Assembly: GCF_900184935.1 (NCBI RefSeq)
Contig: NZ_FXYE01000004.1
Coordinates: 1-64,000 of the forward strand
Origin: Actibacterium lipolyticum
Lineage (GTDB): Bacteria; Pseudomonadota; Alphaproteobacteria; Rhodobacterales; Rhodobacteraceae
Length of the DNA: 64,000 nt
Reading direction: 5' to 3'
Below the pieces are notes generated by a model. It was given only the letters and a program-made list of their open reading frames with translations, searched no databases and was not told where the DNA came from. The position numbers and the translations under genes are program-made. Shown here one piece after another: positions 1 to 8,827 of this stretch (the stretch's first letter is position 1; the number at the start of each line of letters is the position of its first letter).

Positions 1-205
1 GGCTGCTGGCCGGGCCCTCAAAGGCAGGGGCCGTCGTCAGCGTCAGCGCCGTGCCATCCGCATCGGTCAGCGTCGGTGTGATCGGCGCAATCGTATCCAG
101 CGCAAGCGTCACGTTCCCGTCGTTGGTGACCGTATAGGTATAGGTCACAACATCACCCTCAGCGACCGGGGTCGACAAGGCCGAGGTGTCATCCACCAGT
201 TCCAT
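1..205. repeat. Tandem repeat unit within the surface-protein gene (copy nearer the left edge)
   Basis: This stretch is nearly identical to 433-637, offset by exactly 432 bp (144 codons), so both copies stay in the minus-strand frame. They encode the same segment, including MELVDDTSALSTPV. The copies diverge after 205 and 637. The unit continues past the left edge. Confidence 0.85.
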
Positions 206-1945
206 CGACACAGCAGGTGCTGGCGCAAGCGGCGTTACAGTCGCATCAGCCGCGCCCGTCAGATCCGCTGGATCGTCAGACGTGGCCGTGACAACGGTCG
301 CGTTCGGATCGGTGCCGTCAACTGTCGCGGTCTGGCTGAGACCACCGGCATCGATGTCAGACTGCGTCAGCGTGTAAGTCGCGGTATAGGTTGCAACTTC
401 GCCTGGCAGAAGCGTGCCTTCGGCAGACCCAAGGCTGCTGGCCGGGCCCTCAAAGGCAGGGGCCGTCGTCAGCGTCAGCGAAGTGCCATCCGCATCGGTC
501 AGCGTCGGCGTGATCGGCGCAATCGTATCCAGCGCAAGCGTCACGTTACCGGTGTTCTCGACCGTATAGGTGTAGGACACAACATCATTCGGAACGACCG
601 GGGTCGACAAGGCCGAGGTGTCATCCACCAGTTCCATCTCGATCGAGGGAGCAATGGTGAAGCCGGTTTCGGTCGTATCAGAAGTTGTCGCCGGAGCCAC
701 GCCGGTTGGAGTGTTGAAAGCATCGACAGACACGCCAGTTGGGCTTGCGGTGTTATCAATCGCTGTCAAAGCGCCTGCGCCCGCCGTGGCAGTGTTGTCG
801 ATATCGGTTTGCGAGAGCGTATACGTAGCCGTGTAGGTCGCAGTTTGCCCAGGCGCCAAAGAGTCAGCGCGCCCGTCAAGGTCAGCGTCTGGGCCGGAGG
901 TGACAGTAAAGCTGCTGAACGTGCCTGTACCCGTAACGCCGTTGATAACCGGCAATGGGTTGTCGACAGCCACATCCTCGATTGTCACGTTACCGGTGTT
1001 TTGGATCGTGTAGTTGTAGGTGATCGTGTCACCCAAATCCGTCAATGTCGTGCTGTCGCCATTCGCGGTCGATACCGATGCGACCGTCATGTTCAGATCC
1101 AGCTTCGGATCTTCAATGAAGACCAGCGTGAAGTTGTCCACGACGATATCGGCACCGTTGTCCAGGTTGGTATTCTGGCGCAGGATCAGGTCAACTTGGC
1201 GACCTGTATTTCCCGGTGCAAATGTCGTGCCATCAACCGCGAATGAAAACTGAACAAGATGCCAGATATCATCCGCGGGAAGCAGACCGTTGGAGCCAGA
1301 AGCAATCAACGCACCAGAGACGGAATCCCGGATGTCGAAGTTGTAAAAGTTGTCATTGTTCCCGACGTTTGTAGCGTCGGAAAGGAACACACCAAACTGG
1401 TATGTTCCATCGTACTTAAGAACAATGTTGTCTGAACTTAGAAGTTCACCAGTAATCCCATCGCCGTCATTGTCATCAACAGCAATACCGCCGGACCTTT
1501 GGTTTACGTCATTCACAGTCGTGAACGAGTTAATCACCAAGAAATTCCCGTCAGGCTCTGTTTGTCCTAACGGCAGAGGGTTTGGGTCAGTACCATTGGT
1601 TACGACGCCCCAACCGACAGATGGCTGCAGCGCATCCGAAGCCACAACATACTCTGAACCCGATGGCGATGCGGTATCCCAATAGATGTCGTCATCACTG
1701 TCGCGATGGAACAAGTCCGTTGTGAAACCTTCGGAGCCGTCATTGACAAGTGGCGTGTCCAAAGTCGGGATTGAGTTGAAGTCATTCTCAAAAATCGTTT
1801 GCGCTGTCTGCGCATTTGCTGGCGACGAGAAAATCACCGTCAAAAGCGACAGCACCCCGACAACCGCCAACAGGGTTGCAAGGCCCGTCCGCACTAGAAA
1901 AGCACGGGAGAGGAGAAACATGTTCGTCTGACTGAACTGGTTCAT
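1..1945 (-). CDS. Secreted DUF11-like repeat protein, C-terminus beyond window
   Basis: An open frame of 648 codons runs from ATG at 1945 off the left edge without a stop (I translated it by hand). GAGG lies 7 bases before the ATG. Residues 9-48 look like a signal peptide: hydrophobic run, then SSPANAQ. Residues about 50-290 form one domain with an Asp-rich DDNDGDG loop, possibly a jelly roll. From about residue 290 follow repeats of DUF11/conserved-repeat type, with the recurring motifs TYTYTVxNxGNVT and PGxxATYTATYTLxQxDID. Proteins of this kind are usually cell-surface or secreted adhesin-like proteins. The true function and total length cannot be judged. No partner gene is visible on this side. 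Confidence 0.8.
   Translation of the reverse strand, partial: MNQFSQTNMFLLSRAFLVRTGLATLLAVVGVLSLLTVIFSSPANAQTAQTIFENDFNSIPTLDTPLVNDGSEGFTTDLFHRDSDDDIYWDTASPSGSEYVVASDALQPSVGWGVVTNGTDPNPLPLGQTEPDGNFLVINSFTTVNDVNQRSGGIAVDDNDGDGITGELLSSDNIVLKYDGTYQFGVFLSDATNVGNNDNFYNFDIRDSVSGALIASGSNGLLPADDIWHLVQFSFAVDGTTFAPGNTGRQVDLILRQNTNLDNGADIVVDNFTLVFIEDPKLDLNMTVASVSTANGDSTTLTDLGDTITYNYTIQNTGNVTIEDVAVDNPLPVINGVTGTGTFSSFTVTSGPDADLDGRADSLAPGQTATYTATYTLSQTDIDNTATAGAGALTAIDNTASPTGVSVDAFNTPTGVAPATTSDTTETGFTIAPSIEMELVDDTSALSTPVVPNDVVSYTYTVENTGNVTLALDTIAPITPTLTDADGTSLTLTTAPAFEGPASSLGSAEGTLLPGEVATYTATYTLTQSDIDAGGLSQTATVDGTDPNATVVTATSDDPADLTGAADATVTPLAPAPAVSMELVDDTSALSTPVAEGDVVTYTYTVTNDGNVTLALDTIAPITPTLTDADGTALTLTTAPAFEGPASS
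433..637. repeat. Tandem repeat unit within the surface-protein gene (second copy)
   Basis: Near-exact copy of 1-205 at a 432-bp period. Differences are concentrated around 548-600, where the other copy reads VTNDGN instead of VENTGN. The 144-residue period fits a DUF11-like domain array. Confidence 0.85.
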
Positions 1946-3070
1946 GACGGGGCCTCGCAACATTCGGTTTTATCGTTATTTGACAGTGAAAAGAGGTGTT
2001 CGATCAGCGGTAGTTCGCACAATCGAAGTCGCCAACTTTCTGATCGGAGGTGGACGTTCTGGGGAAGGTCACGAAGGACAACCAAACGCGAATTGGCCGG
2101 CAGGCCGGCTTTTAGCTGTACGGAAGATTCTTTGAGATCATCACGCGGTTGAACCAACTTGGCCCGCATTCCGGCGCTGTTTGATACTTCTGCAAACAAT
2201 CGTCGTTCCCTTCAAACTCGTTACAACCATGCCTGCGTAAGCAAGCAAGCACGCTTAAATTTGGTGACACCGGACACCTCTGTTACCCACGTCTTGAGAA
2301 CGTCCAGAAGGCCGGGTCAAATGGCTAACAAAGCCATCCTTGATCGTTGAATTTGCCCAAGCCGTGAGTGAATGCTCGGGTGATGAACTAGGCGTAAAGC
2401 AGCGCATGGGCTCACCACAAGGGGCCATTCCGAGGCGAAATAAGGCAAGAATGTGGCAGATTTTTCGCAAAATTATCGACAGATTTAGTCGGATTCCCCC
2501 TGTGCGAAGGCGAACTCCTTAAAAAAAAAGGGACAATTGTCGGCTTCATTACCTCATATGCAAAAACTACCTTAGGTTGTGCGCCAAATTCCGCGCCCTT
2601 TTAGCACAGGCGAGATATCCTTTCGTATAGCTCCCGATATGCCAACGAACTTCGACGTTTTTCGAAAAACCCCAAAACTGGACCGATTGTTCAAAAAAAT
2701 CTATGTTTTATTGAACATCTGACGCCCTCAAATGATCCAAAACGAATCAAATCAGCCCGGCGGGCGCAGTCGCGACAGCCAGAACGAACGTGTATCTTTG
2801 TCGCAGCTGATGCTTTCAACGTTTCCGGCAGCATCCTTCGGCAACTTCGCAGGGCATAAACCCATAGGTTGTGTGCCGCAAAGCAGCTTCGTAAAACTTG
2901 CGTAAATCCAACGCCAAAGTTTACGAAACGGGTCGTAAATTCAGCGCCAGATCCGCGATCTGCCCAACAGCCCCCCAGAATGTGGCACGCGCCATCTTGG
3001 ATTTGTCCACTTGTGCTTATCTGCTTAAAGAGCGCTTTAATCGGATCCTACGGATGGATACACGGACAAC
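1946..3070. other. Long non-coding stretch upstream of the surface protein and pabB
   Basis: About 1.1 kb with no frame that looks like a real protein and lower GC than the flanks. It should hold the promoter of the minus-strand surface protein. Small structures seen: an A9 run at 2521-2529, the palindrome GACAATTGTC at 2532-2541, and a TGTTCAA/TTGAACA pair at 2688-2694 and 2711-2717. I cannot assign any of these a role. Confidence 0.5.
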
Positions 3071-3124
3071 ATGACAACCCACGTCCCTAACCCCAACTGC
3101 TATGCCGCTGTGGTGCGCGCGTGA
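3071..3124 (+). CDS. Possible 17-residue leader ORF overlapping the pabB start
   Basis: ATG at 3071 opens 17 codons that end in TGA at 3122-3124, inside the GTGA overlap with the GTG start of pabB at 3121. No strong ribosome site precedes it. It may couple translation into pabB, or be chance. Confidence 0.2.
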   Translation: MTTHVPNPNCYAAVVRA

Positions 3125-4254
3125 CCGAAGGTCTTGTTTCATTCGATCACGGCCCACTGAACGGCGCAACCGCGTTTAGCGATCCGGTTGATGTCATCCG
3201 CGCCGACAGTCCTGAACAGGTCCATCAGGCGTTCGAACGCCTGAACGCTGCGACAAAGGCTGGCAAGTGGTTGGCCGGGTATTTCAGCTATGAGTTGGGA
3301 TACTGCCTAGAGCCGCGATTGACTCATCTGATACCAGACGGGCGCAAGACGCCGCTGATCCTGATGGGGGTCTATGATGGCTGTTACCCCGCCGCCCCTA
3401 TTCCCAACCCGCACGACGACATGCCGCTTTCAGGCCTGACCCCTGCGTTGGGTCAGGCGGACTATCTGGAAAAATTCCAAGCCGTGCATGATTACCTGTG
3501 TGCTGGCGATGCGTATCAGGTGAACCTGACCTTCCCGCTAACGCTACGGTCCACGGCCACTGCCCCGGCGCTGTATGCGGCGTTGCAACAGGCACAGCCG
3601 GTCGCCTATGGCGCATATGTCGATCTGGGCGGTCCCATCCTTCTGTCCCGTTCGCCAGAGTTGTTCTTTCAGGTGAACACAGATCGGCTGATCGAAACAC
3701 GGCCTATGAAAGGCACCGCCGCCCGCGGCAAATCCGAAGCCGAGGATGTAGAAGCACGCGAATGGCTGGCGCGTTCGGAAAAGAACCAAGCTGAAAACCT
3801 GATGATCGTAGATCTGCTGCGCAACGATCTGTCGCGGATCAGTCAGGTTGGATCGGTCAAGGTGCCGGATCTGTTTCAGATAGAGACTTACACAACCGTG
3901 CATCAGATGGTTTCAAAGGTGCAGGCTCAGCTTTTGCCCAATGTCGGCTTGGTCGATATCCTAAAGGCGATCTTTCCCTGCGGGTCGATCACTGGCGCGC
4001 CAAAGCTGCGCGCGATGGAAATTATCCGCGAGCTAGAAGATACCCCCCGCGATGCCTATTGCGGCGCGATCGGTTGGGTCGCGCCAAGTGGGCAGATGCG
4101 GTTCAACGTGGCGATCCGCACACTGCTTATGCAGGCCAACGGCGACTTGCAGGTAAACGCAGGGGGCGGCATCGTCTACGACAGTACCGGCACCGAAGAA
4201 TTCCAAGAGGCCCTATGGAAGACGCGCTACCTGAAAACCACCCCGCAGATTTAG
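3121..4254 (+). CDS. pabB: Aminodeoxychorismate synthase component I
   Basis: 377 residues. Converts chorismate with ammonia or glutamine nitrogen to 4-amino-4-deoxychorismate for p-aminobenzoate and folate. The chorismate-binding signature is clear: RPMKGTAARG at about residue 195 (the PIKGT lysine motif), NLMIVDLLRNDL, FPCGSITGAPK and the C-terminal NAGGGIVYDSTGTEEFQEAL. There is no N-terminal glutaminase domain, so a separate PabA is expected elsewhere. The frame is closed by a stop at 3088-3090 and contains no ATG near its N-terminus, so GTG at 3121 is the likely start. It overlaps pabC by 40 bp, showing a two-gene operon. Confidence 0.9.
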   Translation: MTEGLVSFDHGPLNGATAFSDPVDVIRADSPEQVHQAFERLNAATKAGKWLAGYFSYELGYCLEPRLTHLIPDGRKTPLILMGVYDGCYPAAPIPNPHDDMPLSGLTPALGQADYLEKFQAVHDYLCAGDAYQVNLTFPLTLRSTATAPALYAALQQAQPVAYGAYVDLGGPILLSRSPELFFQVNTDRLIETRPMKGTAARGKSEAEDVEAREWLARSEKNQAENLMIVDLLRNDLSRISQVGSVKVPDLFQIETYTTVHQMVSKVQAQLLPNVGLVDILKAIFPCGSITGAPKLRAMEIIRELEDTPRDAYCGAIGWVAPSGQMRFNVAIRTLLMQANGDLQVNAGGGIVYDSTGTEEFQEALWKTRYLKTTPQI

Positions 4255-4850
4255 GCGTGATCGAAACGCTGCTGCGCGATGGCGCGGGCGTGTTTCAGCG
4301 GCTGGATCGGCACATGGCGCGACTGGCACGGACCTGTGAAAAACTGCGCGTGCCGCTGAATCTGGAAGATGTTCACACGGCGTTGCATCAGATCCGCGAT
4401 GACGCCCCACAGCGCGTGCGCATCTTGGTGGGTGCCGATGGTGGTGTCAGCGTGACCCACGCGGCGTTCACCGTGCAGACCCATGTGTGGAAGCTTCACT
4501 GGGCCGAAACGCGCTTGGCCTCGGATGACCCGTGGCTTCGGGTGAAAACCACGCAACGCCAACACTACGATGCCGCCCGCGCCGCCCTGCCCGACCATGT
4601 GGACGAGCTGCTGTTCCTGAACGAACGCAACGAGGTATGCGAGGGCACGATAACCAACATCTTCGCGGAAATTGACGGTCAGCTGATCACACCGCCGCAA
4701 AGCAGTGGCTTGCTGCCCGGTGTTCTGCGCGAAGAGTTGCTGGATCACGGCAAAGCTGTCGAAGGCATCCTTCGGCCCGAGGATTTGCAGCGCGCCACGC
4801 TTTACGTCGGCAATTCACTGCGCGGGCTGATGCCTGCGGCCTTGGGATAA
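4215..4850 (+). CDS. pabC: Aminodeoxychorismate lyase (class IV aminotransferase fold)
   Basis: 211 residues. PLP enzyme releasing pyruvate from aminodeoxychorismate to give p-aminobenzoate. ATG at 4215 lies within the end of pabB; the frame remains open further upstream, but only as the pabB shadow. Family features: an early ETLLRDGAGVFQRLDRHMARL, the likely PLP lysine in WLRVKTTQRQHYDAAR, and LFLNERNEVCEGTITNIF followed by SGLLPGVLREEL. It is somewhat shorter than E. coli PabC. A branched-chain or D-amino-acid aminotransferase is possible from fold alone, but the overlap with pabB favours PabC. Confidence 0.85.
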   Translation: MEDALPENHPADLGVIETLLRDGAGVFQRLDRHMARLARTCEKLRVPLNLEDVHTALHQIRDDAPQRVRILVGADGGVSVTHAAFTVQTHVWKLHWAETRLASDDPWLRVKTTQRQHYDAARAALPDHVDELLFLNERNEVCEGTITNIFAEIDGQLITPPQSSGLLPGVLREELLDHGKAVEGILRPEDLQRATLYVGNSLRGLMPAALG

Positions 4851-4886
4851 CGGCGACCCAGTTTCCCAAGCCGCCGCAAGTCCTGT

Positions 4887-6413
4887 TTACGCTAAATCGG
4901 CATCCAGCAATTCATCGGGGATGTTCTGATAGCAAACCGGCCGCAAGAACCTGCGGATCGCCATCGTACCCACAGATGTCGCGCCAAAGTTGGTCGATGC
5001 CGGGTAAGGGCCGCCGTGAACCATTGTGTCGCTTACTTCGACCCCGGTCGGAAAACCGTTGGCCAACACACGCCCTGCTTTACGTTCTAGGATCGGCATC
5101 AGCGTCTTCGCATCAGCCGTGTCGGCTCCGTCCATATGCAAGGTACAAGTCAACTGACCCTGCAAGGATTTCGCGATCACGGCCATTTCAGCGACATCGT
5201 TGACCGTAACGATCAAACCAAGCGGGCCAAAGACTTCTTCGCCCAATTCTTCGTTCGCCAACCATTCCGCGCCGGTGGTGCAGAACAGATAGGGCGTCGC
5301 GTTGCGCAGATCACACGTGGTGGTCAACACCTGCTGAACACTGGTGTCAGCCGCCACGCGGTCGCGCCCTTGACGATAAGCCGCCGCGATCCCATCCGTC
5401 AGCATGACCTGAGGGCCCACTTCTGAAAGGGCGGCGCGGGCAGCTTCGGCAAAAGCCTCGGCCTCGGGGCCTTCGATCACGATGGCGATACCAGGGTTCG
5501 TACAGAATTGCCCCGCGCCCATGGTCAACGACCCGGCCCAACCTTTGCCAATCTCTGCCCCGCGGGCGGACGCCGCACCGGGAAGGATGAACATTGGGTT
5601 CACGCTGCCAAGTTCGCCAAAGAACGGGATGGGTTCGGGCCGCGCGGCGCAAAGATCAAACAAAGCACGCCCCCCGGCAAGCGAACCGGTAAAGCCAACT
5701 GCCTTGATCAACGGGTGTGTCACCAATGCGGTGCCGACATCGCGCTTACCGCCTTGGATCAGGCTGAACACACCGGGATGCATACCGCATTTCGCAATCG
5801 CTGCATGTATTGCCTCGGCCACGATTTCGCCGGTTCCGGGATGGGCGGAATGGCCTTTGACGACAACCGGGCACCCCGCAGCAAGGGCGGCGGCTGTATC
5901 CCCGCCCGCCGTGGAAAACGCGAGAGGGAAGTTCGACGCACCGAACACCGCAACGGGGCCAATCGGGCGTTGGATCATCCTCATATCGGGGCGCGGAAGC
6001 GGGGCACGATCCGGCAGCGCCGCATCATGACGGCGGTCAAGGTAATCACCCTGCAGGATGTGTTGTGCGAACAGGCGCAACTGGCCGGTGGTCCGACCGC
6101 GTTCACCTTGAAGCCGCCCCTCGGGCAAACCGGTTTCCTGCATGCCGATCTGTGTAATGGCATCGGCGCGGGCCTCAATCTCGTCCGCGATGGCGTTCAG
6201 AAACGCGGCGCGTTCGGCGCGGGTGGAATAGCCGTAAGACCAAAACGCATCTTCGGCTGCACGCACGGCCTGATCCACCAGATCGGGCGTTCCAACGCTA
6301 AAGTCATGCGCCGGGCCATGCGCCGGATCAGAGGTGAACGTGGCGGCCCCGGCGATCCATTCGCCAGCTATTAAGTGTTTCCCATGAGGGGTGAAGGGGG
6401 TGTCATCAAGCAT
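4887..6413 (-). CDS. 2-Oxoglutarate semialdehyde (2,5-dioxovalerate) dehydrogenase, NADP-type ALDH
   Basis: 508 residues. ALDH superfamily with catalytic cysteine in GAGQFCTNPGI and general-base glutamate in FFGELGSVNP. The N-terminus (GEWIAG) and overall sequence match the ketoglutarate-semialdehyde dehydrogenase group. These enzymes oxidise 2-oxoglutarate semialdehyde to 2-oxoglutarate, the last step of oxidative aldarate, arabinose and xylose pathways. It is the last gene of the sugar-acid operon, 88 bp beyond the preceding dehydratase, with its own ribosome site CAGGAG before ATG 6413. The role is inferred from family plus context; kdgD at 35 kb makes its substrate. Confidence 0.87.
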   Translation of the reverse strand: MLDDTPFTPHGKHLIAGEWIAGAATFTSDPAHGPAHDFSVGTPDLVDQAVRAAEDAFWSYGYSTRAERAAFLNAIADEIEARADAITQIGMQETGLPEGRLQGERGRTTGQLRLFAQHILQGDYLDRRHDAALPDRAPLPRPDMRMIQRPIGPVAVFGASNFPLAFSTAGGDTAAALAAGCPVVVKGHSAHPGTGEIVAEAIHAAIAKCGMHPGVFSLIQGGKRDVGTALVTHPLIKAVGFTGSLAGGRALFDLCAARPEPIPFFGELGSVNPMFILPGAASARGAEIGKGWAGSLTMGAGQFCTNPGIAIVIEGPEAEAFAEAARAALSEVGPQVMLTDGIAAAYRQGRDRVAADTSVQQVLTTTCDLRNATPYLFCTTGAEWLANEELGEEVFGPLGLIVTVNDVAEMAVIAKSLQGQLTCTLHMDGADTADAKTLMPILERKAGRVLANGFPTGVEVSDTMVHGGPYPASTNFGATSVGTMAIRRFLRPVCYQNIPDELLDADLA

Positions 6414-6501
6414 CGGTAAGCTCCTGAAAAGTCAGCGCGGACATTGGATTAACGCAGCCGCCGCATTGCTAAGCGGTAAGGGGTTCGTTCAGCGGCCCGG
6501 A

Positions 6502-8025
6502 TCATGCCAAGACGCCGATTTGCCAAGGCGCGAATTCTTCTTCGCCCACGCCCAGCTGTTCAGATTTGGATTTTTCGCCGCTGGCGATGGCCAAGGCTTT
6601 CTGGAAAATCTCTTCGCCCATTTCATCCAGCGTTTTGTCGCCGTCGATAACCTGGCCGCAGTTCACATCCATATCGCCACCCATTCGCGCGAACATCGGG
6701 CTGTTGGTGGCCAGCTTGATCGTTGGCGCAGGGTAAGAGCCAAAGCAACTGCCCCGCCCCGTGGTAAAGCAGACAAGGTTCGCGCCACCAGCAATCTGCC
6801 CCGTCGCAGACACGGGGTCATAGCCGGGTGTATCCATGATGACCAAACCCTTTTCGGTAATCGGGTGCGCGTATTCGTAAACAGCGTTGATCCCGGTCGA
6901 ACCGCCCTTCTTTGACCCGCCCAGGGATTTTTCGATGATGTTGGCCAAGCCGCCTGCGTTATTGCCCGGGCTGACGCGGCCGTTAATCTGCGTGTCGCGG
7001 CCTTTGTTATATTCCAACCACCAGTTGATGCGATCAACGAACTTCTGCCCAATCTCAGGGGTTTTGGCGCGCGCGGTCAGGGTATGTTCCACCCCGTAAA
7101 GTTCCGGCGTTTCAGACAGAACAGCGGTGCCGCCGTGGCGCACCAGAATATCCACGGCCTTGCCCAAGGCAGGGTTGGCTGACAGCCCGGAAAACCCGTC
7201 GGACCCGCCACATTGCAGCCCGATGGTGATATGTTCCGCGCTGCATGGTTCGCGCGTGATTTTATTGGCCTCTTCCAACATTTCGCGGATGACGCGCTTG
7301 CCCTCTTCGATGGCGGCGGCGGTGCCACCGACATGTTGCATCGTGATGCTACGCAACATCTTACCGGTTTCGATGCTTTGTTCTTCGAAGAAGACGCCAA
7401 GGTTGTTTCGTTCGCAGCCAAGCGAACAAACGACGGCCCCGGCAGTGTTGGGATGGCGGATGTAGCCCCCCAAGGTGCGGCGCAACAGGTCCATCGGTTC
7501 GCCCGTCATCTCCATCCCGCAGCCTTGTTGGTGCACAAAGGCAACCACGCCGTCGACGTTCGGATAATCGGCCAGCCGTTCTTCATCAAAATACTGGCTG
7601 ATTTTACGCGCCACCGTCGCGGCGCAGTTTACCGTGATGAACAGGCCAATCATGTTCCGCGTGCCGACACGCCCATCTGCCCGCTTGAATCCCATGAACG
7701 TGGCGCGCTGGTCTTCGGGCAGCAGTTCGGTTGGAACGTAGTCTTTGCCATGGCGATAGTCTTTTTGGATGTTGTCCACCAACACGTTGTGGCTGTGCAT
7801 CCAGTCGCCCGGTTCAATGTCTTCGCCCGCAAACCCGATGATGGTGTTGTATTTCAAAACCGGGTCGCCCTTGCGAATGGGGCGCGTGCAAATTTTGTGG
7901 CCGATCGGAACATCGTGATGGGTTGTGACCCCTTCTGCCGAAAGCGCCGTTCCCGCAGCTATTTCGACACGTGCAACAACAACGTTGTCGGCTTCGTCCA
8001 GACGAATAGTAGGTGATTTTTCCAT
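6502..8025 (-). CDS. Altronate/galactarate dehydratase family protein (UxaA/GarD)
   Basis: 507 residues from ATG 8025. The frame extends upstream to a GTG at 8121, inside the preceding gene, but the family N-terminus (IRLDEADNVVVARVEIAAGTAL, a SAF domain) begins at 8025. After the SAF domain (about 1-90) comes the catalytic domain, with metal-site motifs QQGCGME, CSLGCERNN and LQCGGSDGFSGLSANPALG. Family members dehydrate altronate or galactarate to 2-keto-3-deoxy acids. With the TalrD-type and IlvD-type dehydratases upstream it makes three different dehydratases in one operon. The sequence alone does not separate altronate from galactarate activity. Confidence 0.85.
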   Translation of the reverse strand: MEKSPTIRLDEADNVVVARVEIAAGTALSAEGVTTHHDVPIGHKICTRPIRKGDPVLKYNTIIGFAGEDIEPGDWMHSHNVLVDNIQKDYRHGKDYVPTELLPEDQRATFMGFKRADGRVGTRNMIGLFITVNCAATVARKISQYFDEERLADYPNVDGVVAFVHQQGCGMEMTGEPMDLLRRTLGGYIRHPNTAGAVVCSLGCERNNLGVFFEEQSIETGKMLRSITMQHVGGTAAAIEEGKRVIREMLEEANKITREPCSAEHITIGLQCGGSDGFSGLSANPALGKAVDILVRHGGTAVLSETPELYGVEHTLTARAKTPEIGQKFVDRINWWLEYNKGRDTQINGRVSPGNNAGGLANIIEKSLGGSKKGGSTGINAVYEYAHPITEKGLVIMDTPGYDPVSATGQIAGGANLVCFTTGRGSCFGSYPAPTIKLATNSPMFARMGGDMDVNCGQVIDGDKTLDEMGEEIFQKALAIASGEKSKSEQLGVGEEEFAPWQIGVLA

Positions 8026-8096
8026 AGCCACGCTGCCCAAGGCAGCCCCTTTGTATAGCAAAGAAAGACGTTTGCGCGCCGGGGTCAGATCAGATG

Positions 8097-8807
8097 TTAC
8101 CGCCCATTGGCCTTGCGCCACTTTGCGAAGGCCTCAAGGTGCTTTTCATTGGTTGCGGGATAAAGGCCGATGATCGTTTCCCCGGCCTTTACCCGCTCTA
8201 CGACGAAATCCTCATAGGCGGTCATTTCGGTTGCTTCAGTGGCGACCTCGTCCGCGATATGCGCGGGAATGACGATCACGCTGTCATCATCCCCCACCAT
8301 GATATCACCGGGAAACACCGCAACATCACCACAGCCAATCGGCCCATTGATTTCAATTGCTTCATGGAGCGTTAGGTTCGTAGGGCTGGACGGGCGCGCG
8401 TGATACGCCGGAATGTCCAACTCTCCGATGGTGACAGAGTCGCGAAAGCCCCCATCTGTCACGACACCTTCGCCCCCGCGCACCATCAACCGGGTAATCA
8501 GGATGTCACCGGAACTGGCCGCGCGGGCGTCCTTGCGGCTATCCATGACAAGGACGGCACCCTTGGGGCATTGTTCAATCGCTTGGCGCTGCGGATGATT
8601 GGGGTTGCGAAATTCGGCCAGCGTGTTGCGGTCTTCGCGGGCTGGCATGTAGCGCAGGGTAAAAGCCGGGCCAACCATATTGCGCCCCTTCTGAGCGATA
8701 GGGCGCACATCCTGTATAACCTGATTGCGAAAGCCGCGTTTGAACAACGCGGTCGCCAAAGTCGCCACCGAAACATGGCGCAGCTTTTCAATCGTGTCAG
8801 GGCTCAT
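8097..8807 (-). CDS. RraA/HMG-aldolase-fold protein
   Basis: 236 residues from ATG 8807, chosen for the AAGGAAG ribosome site 8-9 bases upstream; the frame extends further without support. The motif GGEGVVTDGGFRDS carries the conserved Arg-Asp that in HMG/CHA aldolases holds the metal-pyruvoyl centre. The label 'regulator of RNase E activity' is probably misleading here. Inside a sugar-acid operon, an aldolase or decarboxylase acting on a keto-acid is more likely. GDVAVFPGDIMVGDDDSVIVIP is the typical C-terminal half. It starts 20 bp after the corrected end of the preceding dehydratase gene. The exact substrate is unknown. Confidence 0.75.
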   Translation of the reverse strand: MSPDTIEKLRHVSVATLATALFKRGFRNQVIQDVRPIAQKGRNMVGPAFTLRYMPAREDRNTLAEFRNPNHPQRQAIEQCPKGAVLVMDSRKDARAASSGDILITRLMVRGGEGVVTDGGFRDSVTIGELDIPAYHARPSSPTNLTLHEAIEINGPIGCGDVAVFPGDIMVGDDDSVIVIPAHIADEVATEATEMTAYEDFVVERVKAGETIIGLYPATNEKHLEAFAKWRKANGR

Positions 8808-8827
8808 CTGATTAACTTCCTTCTGTC

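Noticed and set aside
1-637. Direct repeats that might be read as a CRISPR or satellite array
   Set aside because: The period is 432 bp, in frame, and encodes a protein domain repeat.
1942-2199. 85-residue minus-strand frame upstream of the surface protein
   Set aside because: No ribosome site and no protein-like pattern; it only touches the start region of the real gene.
2688-2717. TGTTCAA / TTGAACA pair resembling the elements at 16.1 kb
   Set aside because: Opposite orientation and a 16-bp gap; 7-mers of this kind are expected several times by chance in 64 kb.
5508-6374. 288-residue plus-strand frame opposite the aldehyde dehydrogenase
   Set aside because: Antisense shadow of a well-conserved gene.
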